This document shows, piece by piece, positions 35,902 through 44,475 of a stretch of 64,000 bases of DNA. The position numbers and the translations under genes were made by a program. This stretch comes from Nocardioides sp. Soil797 (lineage in GTDB: Bacteria > Actinomycetota > Actinomycetes > Propionibacteriales > Nocardioidaceae), in NCBI GenBank assembly GCA_001429555.1, contig LMSR01000014.1, positions 304,766 through 368,765 of the forward strand, given 5' to 3'. Each line of letters opens with the position of its first letter. The first letter of the stretch is position 1. The notes beneath the pieces are model-generated. The model was not told the DNA's origin. It was given only the letters and a program-made list of their open reading frames with translations, and did not search any database.

Positions 35902-38814
35902 GTGGCCAAGCCCCGAGTACACGAACTCGCCAAGGAATTCGGCGTCGAGAGCAAGGTTGTTCTCGAAAAGCTGAAGGAGATGGGGGAGTTCGTCAAGTCT
36001 GCGTCCTCGACCGTGGAACCCCCGGTCGCGAACCGATTCAAGAAGCAGTACGGCGAGCAGCTGAAGGCTGCTGCCGCAACGTCCGCCCCTGAGGCCTCCG
36101 ACGCCGCCGCGGCCAAGTCAGAGGCCCCCGCGGCCGAGGCCGCCAAGGGCACCCCGGCCAAGAAGGCCGCCGCCAAGCCCGGCCCCAAGCCGCCGGCCAA
36201 GAAGGCCGCCGCCGAGCCGACCCCTGCCGCAGAGACCCCTGTCGAAGAGGTCCCCGCAGCCGAGGGCCAGCCCACGCAGGAGCCCTCCACCCCGGAGGCT
36301 CCGGCTGCCGCGGCGACCAGGCCCGGCCCCAAGCCCGGTCCGAAGCCGGCCGCCAAGCCGGCTGCCGCCGAGGCCCCCGAGGCCCCCGAGGCACCGGCCG
36401 CCAATGCTCCGGCACCCAAGGCGCCCGCGCCGAAGGCCCCGCCGCCGCGTCCGGTGGGCAAGCCCAGCGGAACCCCACGTCCGGGAAACAACCCGTTCTC
36501 CTCCAGCCAGGGCATGGGTCGACGTCCGGCCCCGGCCGACCGTGGCCCCGCTCCCGCCGGCGGTGCCGGTGGCAGCGACCAGCAGCGTCCGCCGCGTCCC
36601 CCGGCGTCGCGTGACGGTGGCGCTGGTGCAGGTCGCTCCAGCGGCATGCCGCGCCCCAACCCGGCGATGATGCCGAAGTCCCCGGCCGCGTTCGGTGGAG
36701 GCCCCGGTGGCCGTGGACCCGGTGGTCCCGCCGGCCGTGGTGGCCCCGGCGGCAACCGTGGCAGTGCACCGGGCCGTGGTGGCCCAGGTGGAGCTCCAGG
36801 CCAGCGTCCCGGTGGGTTCGGCCCGTCCGGTGGCGGTCGTCCCGGTGGCGGTCGTCCCGGCGGAAACCGTCCCGGACAGCGTGGTCAGACCCAGGGTGCC
36901 TTCGGTCGCCCGGGTGGACCGTCGCGTCGTGGTCGCAAGTCGAAGCGGGCACGTCGTCAAGAGTTCGAGGCCATGCAGGCCCCGACGATCGGTGGCATCC
37001 GCGTCCGCAAGGGCGACGGCGAGACCGTGCGTCTGGCCCGTGGTGCGTCGCTGACCGACTTCGCCGAGAAGATCAACGTCGACGCAGCCTCGCTGGTGCA
37101 GATGCTCTTCTCGCTCGGCGAGATGGTCACCGCCACGGAGTCGGTCGACGAGGCGACGTTCGAGCTGCTCGGTGAGGAGCTCAACTACGTCGTGCAGATC
37201 GTCTCGCCCGAGGACGAGGACCGTGAGCTCCTCGAGGGCTTCGACCTCGAGTTCGGTGCCGACGAGGGCGACGAGGACGACCTGTCCTTCCGCCCGCCGG
37301 TGGTCACCGTCATGGGTCACGTCGACCACGGAAAGACCAAGCTCCTCGACGCCCTTCGCAACGCGAACGTGGTGGACAAGGAGGCCGGTGGCATCACCCA
37401 GCACATCGGTGCCTACCAGGTGTCGACGGCTGTTGATGGTGAGGACCGTCGCATCACCTTCATCGACACCCCGGGTCACGAGGCGTTCACCGCCATGCGT
37501 GCCCGTGGTGCCCAGGCCACCGACATCGCGATCCTCGTGGTCGCCGCCGACGACGGCGTCATGCCCCAGACGGTCGAGGCGTTGAACCACGCCAAGGCCG
37601 CGGGTGTGCCGATCGTGGTCGCGGTCAACAAGATCGACAAGCCGGAGGCTGACGCGACCAAGGTCCGTGGCCAGCTCACCGAGTACGGCCTGGTGCCCGA
37701 GGAGTACGGCGGCGACGTCATGTTCGTCGACGTCTCGGCAAAGTCCGAGCTCAACCTCGACAAGTTGCTCGAGGCCGTCGTCCTCACCGCCGACGCCTCG
37801 CTCGACCTGCGGGCCAACCCCGATCAGGACGCACAGGGTCTGGTCATCGAGGCGCACCTCGACCGCGGTCGTGGCCCCGTCGCCACGATCCTGGTCCAGC
37901 GCGGAACGCTCCGCGTGGGTGACTCGATCGTCGCCGGTGCCGGCCACGGCCGGGTCCGGGCGATGCTCGACGAGCACGGCAACAACATCGAGGAGGCCGA
38001 CCCGGCCCGTCCCGCGATGGTGCTCGGCCTCAACGCCGCTCCCGGCGCCGGCCAGACCTTCATCGTCGTCGACGACGACCGGATGGCCCGTCAGATCGCT
38101 GAGAAGCGTGAGGCCCGCGAGCGTGCGGCCATGCAGGCCAAGCGTCGCGTGCGTCGTACCCTCGAGGACTTCATGGCCTCCATGGAGAAGGGCGAGAGCC
38201 AGGAGCTCAACCTCATCCTCAAGGGCGACGTGTCCGGTTCAGTCGAGGCCCTCGAGGACTCGCTGGCCCAGATCGACGTCGGCGACGAGGTCTCCCTGCG
38301 CGTCATCGACCGCGGTGTCGGTGCGATCACCGAGACCAACGTCGACCTGGCGGCCGCCTCCGACGCCATCATCATCGGCTTCAACGTCCGGCCCCAGGGC
38401 AAGGCGGGCCAGATGGCCGACAAGGAAGGTGTCGAGATTCGCTACTACTCGGTCATCTACCAGGCGATCGAGGAGATCGAGGCAGCGCTCAAGGGCCTGC
38501 TCAAGCCGGAATACGAGGAAGCCTCCCTGGGCAAGGCGGAGATCCGCGAGATCTTCCGCTCGTCCAAGGCCGGCAACATCGCAGGCTGCATGGTCATCGA
38601 CGGCACGGTCCGCCGCAACGCGAAGGCGCGCGTCCTGCGCGACGGAGCGGTCATCGCGGACAACCTCGACCTTGCCTCGCTCAAGCGGGAGAAGGACGAC
38701 GCATCCGAGGTCCGCGAGGGCTTCGAGTGTGGTCTGGTGCTCAAGAACTTCCAGGACATCAAGATCGGCGATGTCGTGGAGTCGTTCGAGATGCGCGAGA
38801 TCCCGCGCAGCTGA
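35902..38814 (+). CDS. infB: Translation initiation factor IF-2
   Basis: A 970-residue IF-2, at the long end for the family. Order: IF2_N (1-50, [13 protein letters not shown]), an Ala/Pro/Lys-rich linker (60-200), a Gly/Arg/Pro-rich linker (210-350, many GGRGPGG units), a second IF2_N-like domain (about 370-430), the G domain from about 470 ([27 protein letters not shown]), then domains II-IV. It places initiator tRNA on the 30S subunit. GTG 35902 follows GAAGGAG. Confidence 0.97.
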   Translation: MAKPRVHELAKEFGVESKVVLEKLKEMGEFVKSASSTVEPPVANRFKKQYGEQLKAAAATSAPEASDAAAAKSEAPAAEAAKGTPAKKAAAKPGPKPPAKKAAAEPTPAAETPVEEVPAAEGQPTQEPSTPEAPAAAATRPGPKPGPKPAAKPAAAEAPEAPEAPAANAPAPKAPAPKAPPPRPVGKPSGTPRPGNNPFSSSQGMGRRPAPADRGPAPAGGAGGSDQQRPPRPPASRDGGAGAGRSSGMPRPNPAMMPKSPAAFGGGPGGRGPGGPAGRGGPGGNRGSAPGRGGPGGAPGQRPGGFGPSGGGRPGGGRPGGNRPGQRGQTQGAFGRPGGPSRRGRKSKRARRQEFEAMQAPTIGGIRVRKGDGETVRLARGASLTDFAEKINVDAASLVQMLFSLGEMVTATESVDEATFELLGEELNYVVQIVSPEDEDRELLEGFDLEFGADEGDEDDLSFRPPVVTVMGHVDHGKTKLLDALRNANVVDKEAGGITQHIGAYQVSTAVDGEDRRITFIDTPGHEAFTAMRARGAQATDIAILVVAADDGVMPQTVEALNHAKAAGVPIVVAVNKIDKPEADATKVRGQLTEYGLVPEEYGGDVMFVDVSAKSELNLDKLLEAVVLTADASLDLRANPDQDAQGLVIEAHLDRGRGPVATILVQRGTLRVGDSIVAGAGHGRVRAMLDEHGNNIEEADPARPAMVLGLNAAPGAGQTFIVVDDDRMARQIAEKREARERAAMQAKRRVRRTLEDFMASMEKGESQELNLILKGDVSGSVEALEDSLAQIDVGDEVSLRVIDRGVGAITETNVDLAAASDAIIIGFNVRPQGKAGQMADKEGVEIRYYSVIYQAIEEIEAALKGLLKPEYEEASLGKAEIREIFRSSKAGNIAGCMVIDGTVRRNAKARVLRDGAVIADNLDLASLKREKDDASEVREGFECGLVLKNFQDIKIGDVVESFEMREIPRS

Positions 38815-38820
38815 TCCGCC

Positions 38821-38930
38821 CGAGTCGGCGCGAATTGACCGCAATGGTCGTCGAGCCGGCACGAATCAACACCTGTTGTCGCCGAGTCGGCACGGGTTGA
38901 CGCTCCGAGTGTCAACACGTGCCGACTCGG
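38821..38930. repeat. Four copies of a 19-20 bp motif between infB and rbfA
   Basis: CGAGTCGGCRCGRRTTGAC occurs at 38821-38839, 38852-38870 (two changes) and 38882-38901, and inverted at 38911-38930. The last two form a hairpin with 20-bp arms, one mismatch and a 9-nt loop. The array fills nearly the whole gap inside this operon, so it will be transcribed and could slow, cut or terminate the message. Confidence 0.75.
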
Positions 38931-38952
38931 CGCAGTTTGAGAGAGTAGAGAC

Positions 38953-39429
38953 ATGGCCAGCCCCCGCGTCCGCAAGATTGCCGACCGCATCAAGATCATC
39001 GTCGCCGAGATGTTGGAGCGGCGCGTCAAGGACCCACGCCTCGGTTTCGTGACCGTCACCGACGTACGCGTCTCCGGCGACAGCCAGCACGCGACCGTCT
39101 TCTACACGGTGCTCGGCGAGGAGGACTCCCTGGCCGGCACCGCGGCCGCCCTCGAGTCGGCGAAGGGCCTGATCCGCTCCGAGGTCGGCAAGCAGCTGGG
39201 CATCCGCCACGTGCCGACGCTGGAGTTCATCCACGACGCACTCCCCGAGACCGCCCGTCAGCTCGACGACGTCCTTGCCCGGGCCCGGCAGCAGGACGAA
39301 CAGGTCGCCGCAACCCGCCTGGGCGCGACGTACGCCGGTGGCGAGGATGCCTACAAGAAGCCGCACGACGACTCCGCCGCGGAGTCCACGGGAGACTCCG
39401 CCGGAGACCCCGACGCGGACGACGAGTGA
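38953..39429 (+). CDS. rbfA: Ribosome-binding factor A
   Basis: A 158-residue 30S maturation factor with the KH-like fold: [33 protein letters not shown] in pieces and [14 protein letters not shown]. The last 40 residues are an acidic tail (about 120-158, [15 protein letters not shown]). ATG 38953 follows GAGAG. Its stop overlaps the truB start. Confidence 0.95.
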   Translation: MASPRVRKIADRIKIIVAEMLERRVKDPRLGFVTVTDVRVSGDSQHATVFYTVLGEEDSLAGTAAALESAKGLIRSEVGKQLGIRHVPTLEFIHDALPETARQLDDVLARARQQDEQVAATRLGATYAGGEDAYKKPHDDSAAESTGDSAGDPDADDE

Positions 39430-40379
39430 CCCGAGCAGCTCCACCCGCCGGCCTGGTCGTCGTCGACAAGGCCGGTGGGATGACCTCGCACGACGTGGTC
39501 TCCCGGGTACGTCGTCTGGCCGGCACCCGCAAGGTCGGCCACGCCGGCACACTCGACCCGATGGCGACCGGGGTGCTGGTGCTCGGCATCAACCGAGCCA
39601 CTCGGTTGCTCGGTCACCTGATGTTGACCGAGAAGGGCTACGACGCCACGATCCGCCTCGGTCGCACCACCACCACCGACGACGCCGAGGGCGAGACCAC
39701 CTCGACCACGCCCGCCGGCCAGGTCACCGAGTCGGAGATTCGCTCCGCCCTCGAGCAGTTCGTCGGGGACATCGAGCAGGTGCCGACCGCCGTCTCCGCG
39801 ATCAAGGTCGACGGCAAGCGCGCCTATCAGCGAGTGCGTGACGGGGAGACCGTCGCACTCGAGGCCAGGCCGGTGACGGTGCACGAGATCGTGGTGCACG
39901 GCACCACGGTGGTCGAGGAGGACCCCGAGCACCCTGTGACGACGGTGGTTGAGGAGGTCGCGCAGCGAGCATCACGGAACCACTCCTTCGTCGACGTCCG
40001 GGTCTCCGTGCGTTGCTCGAGCGGCACCTACATCCGCGCCATTGCCCGCGACCTCGGTGCCGCACTCGGAGTCGGTGGCCACCTGACCGCGCTGCGGCGC
40101 ACCGCAGTCGGTGGGTTCGACCTGTCCACGGCCAGGACGCTCGACCAGCTGGGCGACGAGTTCACGGTGGTCCCGATCGCCGACGCGGCACGGGCGACCT
40201 TCCCGGCGTACGAGCTGAGCGACGAGCAGGCCGGTGACGTCCGTGTCGGCCGCAAGCTGCGCATCGGGCTGACCGCGATCACCGCGGTCTTCGCGCCGGA
40301 CGGCGAGTTCCTCGCGCTCTACGAGCCGGTCGTCGAGAACCCCGAGCTGGCCCGCGCCCTCGCCGTCTTCACCGGCTGA
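39426..40379 (+). CDS. truB: tRNA pseudouridine-55 synthase TruB with an in-frame insertion
   Basis: A 317-residue enzyme that makes pseudouridine 55 in tRNA. The catalytic Asp is in [26 protein letters not shown] and [14 protein letters not shown] are also conserved. Between the [10 protein letters not shown] strand and the [10 protein letters not shown] strand there are about 25 extra residues (roughly 159-188, including [15 protein letters not shown]). This part is encoded by a palindromic repeat. The enzyme core is otherwise intact, so it is probably active. GTG 39426 overlaps the rbfA stop. Confidence 0.94.
   Translation: MTRAAPPAGLVVVDKAGGMTSHDVVSRVRRLAGTRKVGHAGTLDPMATGVLVLGINRATRLLGHLMLTEKGYDATIRLGRTTTTDDAEGETTSTTPAGQVTESEIRSALEQFVGDIEQVPTAVSAIKVDGKRAYQRVRDGETVALEARPVTVHEIVVHGTTVVEEDPEHPVTTVVEEVAQRASRNHSFVDVRVSVRCSSGTYIRAIARDLGAALGVGGHLTALRRTAVGGFDLSTARTLDQLGDEFTVVPIADAARATFPAYELSDEQAGDVRVGRKLRIGLTAITAVFAPDGEFLALYEPVVENPELARALAVFTG
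39944..39983. repeat. Palindromic repeat inserted in truB
   Basis: A 40-bp stretch bounded by GGTGGTT (39944-39950) and AACCAC (39978-39983) reads GGTGGTTGAGGAG, then GCGCAGCGAGC. It shares GGTGGTTGAGGAG and GCGAGC with the intergenic copy at 16762. A partial similar stretch (ggtggtcgaggagg) lies just upstream at 39908-39921. Confidence 0.6.
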
Positions 40380-40484
40380 CCTCGCGCACCTCCGACTCCC
40401 CGACAGTCCCTACGGCAACGCAGGTCGTCGGGTCCAGAGGGTGCAAGTCGTTGGGGGCTGTCGGGATATGGGAGAGTTCTGCCC

Positions 40485-41423
40485 GTGCAGATCTGGCGTT
40501 CCCTGACCGAGGTCCCCGACGGAATCGGGCGCACCGTGGTGACGATCGGCAACTTCGACGGCTGTCATCTCGGCCACCAGCACGTCGTACGACGAGCCTG
40601 CGAGGTCGGCGCCGAACGCGGCGGACTGGCGGTCGTGGCGGTCACCTTCGACCCGCACCCGATGGCGGTGCTGCGTCCCGAGCATGCGCCGACCAGCCTC
40701 ACCTCCATCGAGGAACGCGCCGAGCTGCTGCACGCCGCCGGTGCCGATGGAGTCCTGGTCATCCCCTTCGACCGCGACATCGCGGCCTGGAGCCCCGAGG
40801 AGTTCATCGACCGGATCGTGGTCGACACCTTGCACGCGTCGGCCGTCGTCGTGGGCGCCAACTTCCGCTTCGGGAACCGGGCATCGGGTGACGTGGCCAC
40901 CCTCCGGGACGCGGGGGGGTCCCGCGACTTCACCGCCGAGGGCATCGAGCTCGACGGCGGACCGCAGGTCTGGTCCTCGACGTACGTGCGCACCTGCCTG
41001 GCCGCCGGCGACGTCACCGGGGCGGCGCAGGCGCTGGGACGCGCGTTCACCGTGCGCGGCGTGGTGGTCCAGGGTGACCAGCGCGGTCGCGAGCTCGGGT
41101 TCCCGACCGCAAACGTGCCCACCAGCGACGACTTCGCAGCGCCGGCCGACGGCGTGTACGCCGGGTGGTTGCGCTGCATGGACACCGACGAGAAGTTTCC
41201 CGCGGCGATCAGCGTCGGCACCAACCCCACCTTCGACGGGGTGCGTGAACGTCGGGTCGAGTCCTACGTGCTCGATCGCTCCGACCTCGAGCTCTACGGT
41301 GTCGAGGTCGAGGTGGCCTTCGTCGAACGGATTCGCGGCATGGTGAAGTTCGAGGGCATCGAGAAGCTGGTCGAGACGATGAACGGCGACGTCGTCCGCA
41401 CCCGCGAGATCCTCGGGATCTGA
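40485..41423 (+). CDS. ribF: Bifunctional riboflavin kinase/FAD synthetase
   Basis: A 312-residue protein. The N-terminal adenylyltransferase domain (about 15-170) has GNFDGCHLGHQ (the HxGH-type box) and the STYVRTCLAAGDV motif. The C-terminal riboflavin kinase domain has GRELGFPTANV (the metal-binding PTAN) and TNPTFDG. It makes FMN and FAD. GTG 40485 has no strong ribosome site. The 105-bp gap before it contains a pair CCCGACAG/CTGTCGGG of unclear use. Confidence 0.95.
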   Translation: MQIWRSLTEVPDGIGRTVVTIGNFDGCHLGHQHVVRRACEVGAERGGLAVVAVTFDPHPMAVLRPEHAPTSLTSIEERAELLHAAGADGVLVIPFDRDIAAWSPEEFIDRIVVDTLHASAVVVGANFRFGNRASGDVATLRDAGGSRDFTAEGIELDGGPQVWSSTYVRTCLAAGDVTGAAQALGRAFTVRGVVVQGDQRGRELGFPTANVPTSDDFAAPADGVYAGWLRCMDTDEKFPAAISVGTNPTFDGVRERRVESYVLDRSDLELYGVEVEVAFVERIRGMVKFEGIEKLVETMNGDVVRTREILGI

Positions 41424-41425
41424 CG

Positions 41426-42403
41426 GTGGTCGACGGGCGGGCCGCCGACGTCCGGGCGGCCGAGGACTGGTTCGTCGCCAATGGGTTGCCCTACTTCGTC
41501 GACCACATCCGCGATGCCGTCGCCAAGCGGCTGCGGCCGGCCCGGCTGCTCGCCGTACTGCTCGTGGGAATCGTGCTGGCGACACCGATCGGGATCGGTG
41601 TCGGGCTGTGGGCCGACCATTGGTCCTACGGCCTCTCGAGCGCCCTGACCGCCGTGGCAGTGGTCTTCGGCCTCTATGCGCTGCTCGCGCTGCGAGCCTG
41701 GTTGTGGATCCGCTGGGCCGCCGGCCAGACACTGGGTTCGTTGAGCCTGATGGTGCCGCTGGTGACCAGGGCACTGCCATTGCTGCTGTTGTTCATCACG
41801 TTCCTCTTCATCAATGCCGAGGTCTGGCAGGTCGGCGCCACCCTGGACGGGGGAATCATGTGGGCAGCGGTGATGCTGTTCGCGGCCTTCGCCGTCGGCT
41901 TCCTGTTGTCCCGGCTGCCGGAGGAGCTCGATGCCTTCGACCGCGACCTCGGTGTCGACGGACTGGCCGGAGCGTGCCGAGGCACCCCGCTCGAGGAGGA
42001 GGCCGCACTGCTGCGCGAGACGCACTCCGCGTTGCCGGTGGCCGCGGAGGTGACGGGCCTGCAGAAGGCCAACCTCGTGCTGGTCCTGCTGGTCGCCCAG
42101 ATCGTGCAGGTGCTGCTGCTCTCGCTGTCGGTCTTCGCCTTCTTCATCCTCTTCGGCCTGGTGGCGATGGACGACTCCGTCATCGAGATCTGGGTCGGCC
42201 ACCCACCGGAGACGTTCATCGGCCCGATCAGTCGCGAGCTGGTGCAGGTCTCGGTGTTCCTGGCCGCATTCAGTGGGCTCTACTTCGCGGTCTACGCGGT
42301 CACCGACGAGCTCTACCGCAAGCAGTTCTTCACCACGATCACCCGCGAGCTCGAGCGCGCGGTCAGCGCCCGTGTCGTCTATCGCTCGATGCGCCAGCGC
42401 TGA
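41426..42403 (+). CDS. Integral membrane protein of unknown function
   Basis: A 325-residue protein starting 2 nt after ribF. About six hydrophobic helices are visible (roughly 42-62, 74-92, 112-132, 141-160, 212-238, 275-298). A soluble loop near 165-205 contains LPEELDAFDRDLGVDG. I do not recognise a family. Tight spacing suggests co-expression with ribF. The 194 bp after it (42404-42597) hold no gene or clear hairpin. Confidence 0.7.
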   Translation: MVDGRAADVRAAEDWFVANGLPYFVDHIRDAVAKRLRPARLLAVLLVGIVLATPIGIGVGLWADHWSYGLSSALTAVAVVFGLYALLALRAWLWIRWAAGQTLGSLSLMVPLVTRALPLLLLFITFLFINAEVWQVGATLDGGIMWAAVMLFAAFAVGFLLSRLPEELDAFDRDLGVDGLAGACRGTPLEEEAALLRETHSALPVAAEVTGLQKANLVLVLLVAQIVQVLLLSLSVFAFFILFGLVAMDDSVIEIWVGHPPETFIGPISRELVQVSVFLAAFSGLYFAVYAVTDELYRKQFFTTITRELERAVSARVVYRSMRQR

Positions 42404-42597
42404 CTCGTGCCGGCCGGGCTGTGTGAGCGGTCGTTGCTCGCCTTGCTCGCCCGTCGTTCGGTCTGAGCCATGTGGCGTTCGTGGCGGAAGGAAGTTCACG
42501 CCTCCTCGCCTGATGTTGAGCGTGGCGGAGACGCTCGTCGTCCGAACGTCCTTGCGCTGCGAACATTCGACGTCGTACGGCTGAACCTGGCGGCAGG

Positions 42598-43236
42598 TCA
42601 GACCCGCAGCCAGGCCAGCACGGCACGCACCCGGCGGTTGTCGTCCTCGGCGACCGGCAGGTCGAGCTTGGCGAAGATGCTGTTGGTGTGCTTGGCCACT
42701 GCCTTCTCGGTGACGAAGAGGGCGCTGGCGATGGCCTGGTTCGACCGGCCCTCGGCGATCAATGCCATCACCTCCTGCTCGCGTGCGGTGAGCCGGTCCA
42801 CCGGCTCCTCGCGGCGGGCCATGATGGTGGAGATGACCTCCGGGTCGATGACGGTGCCGCCGGCGACCACGCGGCGTACGCCGTCGACGAACTCACCCAC
42901 GTTGGCCACCCGGTCCTTGAGCAGGTAGCCGATCGCCCCCTGGCCGCTGGCCAACAGCTCGCGGGCATAGAGCTGCTCGACGTACTGCGAGAGCACCAGC
43001 ACCGGGAACCCCGGCTTCTCCGCACGGATCGCCACCGCAGCCTTGAGGCCTTCGTCGGTGAAGGTCGGCGGCATGCGTACGTCGAGCACGGCACCGTCGG
43101 ACTCGTGCTCCCGGAGGGCGACAGTGAGCGACTCCGCATTGTCGACCGCGGCGACGACGGTGCAGTCGTTGGCCTCGAGGAGCCGGATCAGGCCGTCCCG
43201 GAGGAGGGCGTTGTCTTCGGCGACGACAAGGCGCAC
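42598..43236 (-). CDS. NarL/LuxR-type response regulator
   Basis: A 212-residue regulator. Receiver domain (1-120) with acidic pair ED near residue 8, phosphorylation Asp in VLDVRMPP and Lys in LLKDR. The LuxR helix-turn-helix follows (LTAREQEVMALIAEGRSNQAIASALFVTEKAVAKHTNSIF). GTG 43236 lies inside the kinase gene; the 49-bp overlap implies coupled translation. Confidence 0.92.
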   Translation of the reverse strand: MRLVVAEDNALLRDGLIRLLEANDCTVVAAVDNAESLTVALREHESDGAVLDVRMPPTFTDEGLKAAVAIRAEKPGFPVLVLSQYVEQLYARELLASGQGAIGYLLKDRVANVGEFVDGVRRVVAGGTVIDPEVISTIMARREEPVDRLTAREQEVMALIAEGRSNQAIASALFVTEKAVAKHTNSIFAKLDLPVAEDDNRRVRAVLAWLRV

Positions 43237-44336
43237 GGAACCTCCAGAGTGATCAGCGTCGGACCGTCGGTCGGACTCGACACTCTCATCGTGCCGTCAA
43301 ATGCCGCCAGACGCCGCATGACGCCCCGCATGCCGGTGCCCCGATCCGGATCGGCACCTCCACGGCCGTCGTCGCCGACGACGGCCGTGAGGACGCCGTG
43401 CGCCCAGGAGAGCCGCACCCATCCGTTCTCGGCGCCTGAGTGCTTGCCGAGGTTGGCCAGGCACTCCGCGATGGCGAAGTAGGCCGCGGACTCCACCGGT
43501 GGCGGCGGTCGGCCGGCCAGCCCGTCGTCGACCGTGACCGGGACTGCCATGTCGAGAGCCAGGGCCTGCACCGCCCCGGACAGGCCGCGGTCGGCCAGGA
43601 CCGGCGGGTGGATGCCGCGCACCACGGAGCGCAGGTCCCCCAGGGCCGCACCCGTGGTGTCGCGTGCCTCAGCGACCATCTTGCGGGCCGCGTCGGGGTC
43701 GCGCTCGAAGAGGTCGTCGGCCAGGCCCAGTGTCATGCTCAGCGCGACCAACCTGGCCTGGGCGCCGTCGTGCAGGTCGCGTTCGATGCGACGCAGCTCG
43801 GCTGCGGAGTGGTCGACGCTCATCGCCCGCGACACGGTCAGGTCCGACACCCGTTGCTCGAGCTCCTCGGTGTGGCCCGGGCTGAGGAAGATCCGGTCGA
43901 CCGTTGCCCGCGCGCGCATGATGTGCGGAGCGCCGAACCACCAGAAGGCTCCGGTCACCACTGCCAGCAGCAGCAGGACGGTCAGCAGCGACAGCACGAA
44001 CCCGATGGGTACGACGACCAGGGCCCAGGCGATCTCACGCCAGGTCATCGGGTCACGCGCCCACGTCCGGAGGCGCCCGAGGACCGACATCCCCTGTGTG
44101 GGGAGATGACCCGACGGCAGGTCGTGTCCGAGCGTCTGCGCGGCGAGCAACCGGTGCCGGTCAGCCAGCCAGCGCAGGGCGGGCAGGCTGCCCAGCAGGA
44201 TCGGGATGCCGACGGTGACCAGGGTGAGCGTTCCGCCGACGACGACGAGGATCAGCGAGACGAGGACGAGGGGGAACATCAGCAACTGGAGCGCCGCGAA
44301 TCCGGTGAGGCGCAACGGCCCTGCTTGCTGGTTCAT
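43188..44336 (-). CDS. Membrane sensor histidine kinase (HisKA_3 type)
   Basis: A 382-residue kinase partner of the LuxR-type regulator. It has about four helices in the first 150 residues (LLMFPLVLVSLILVVVGG, and a pair near 105-145). The phospho-acceptor His is in RRIERDLHDGAQARL. The ATPase domain has ECLANLGKHSGA and GDDGRGGADPDRGTGMRG. No large extracellular domain is seen, so it may sense the membrane itself. It is divergent from two MMPL genes. Confidence 0.9.
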   Translation of the reverse strand: MNQQAGPLRLTGFAALQLLMFPLVLVSLILVVVGGTLTLVTVGIPILLGSLPALRWLADRHRLLAAQTLGHDLPSGHLPTQGMSVLGRLRTWARDPMTWREIAWALVVVPIGFVLSLLTVLLLLAVVTGAFWWFGAPHIMRARATVDRIFLSPGHTEELEQRVSDLTVSRAMSVDHSAAELRRIERDLHDGAQARLVALSMTLGLADDLFERDPDAARKMVAEARDTTGAALGDLRSVVRGIHPPVLADRGLSGAVQALALDMAVPVTVDDGLAGRPPPPVESAAYFAIAECLANLGKHSGAENGWVRLSWAHGVLTAVVGDDGRGGADPDRGTGMRGVMRRLAAFDGTMRVSSPTDGPTLITLEVPCALSSPKTTPSSGTA

Positions 44337-44364
44337 GGCTCCATCCTCGCCGATGAGTGCCTTC

Positions 44365-44378
44365 GGGACAGTAGTCCC
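44365..44378. promoter_or_regulatory. GGGAC-N4-GTCCC palindrome in the kinase/MMPL divergent region
   Basis: This perfect 5+5 palindrome lies 29 bp before the kinase start, within the 139-bp divergent gap. NarL-type regulators often bind short inverted repeats like this. A second pair, TGACGAG/CTCGTCA (44438-44444 and 44459-44465), lies just before the MMPL start. Assignment as operator is inference. Confidence 0.35.
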
Positions 44379-44475
44379 AGGTCCACCTCAGGGGTGGCAC
44401 CAGACCACCTGACCACGCGCCCGGGCGACGACAGGCTTGACGAGTCACTCTCCCCACTCTCGTCAGGAGCCTGTC

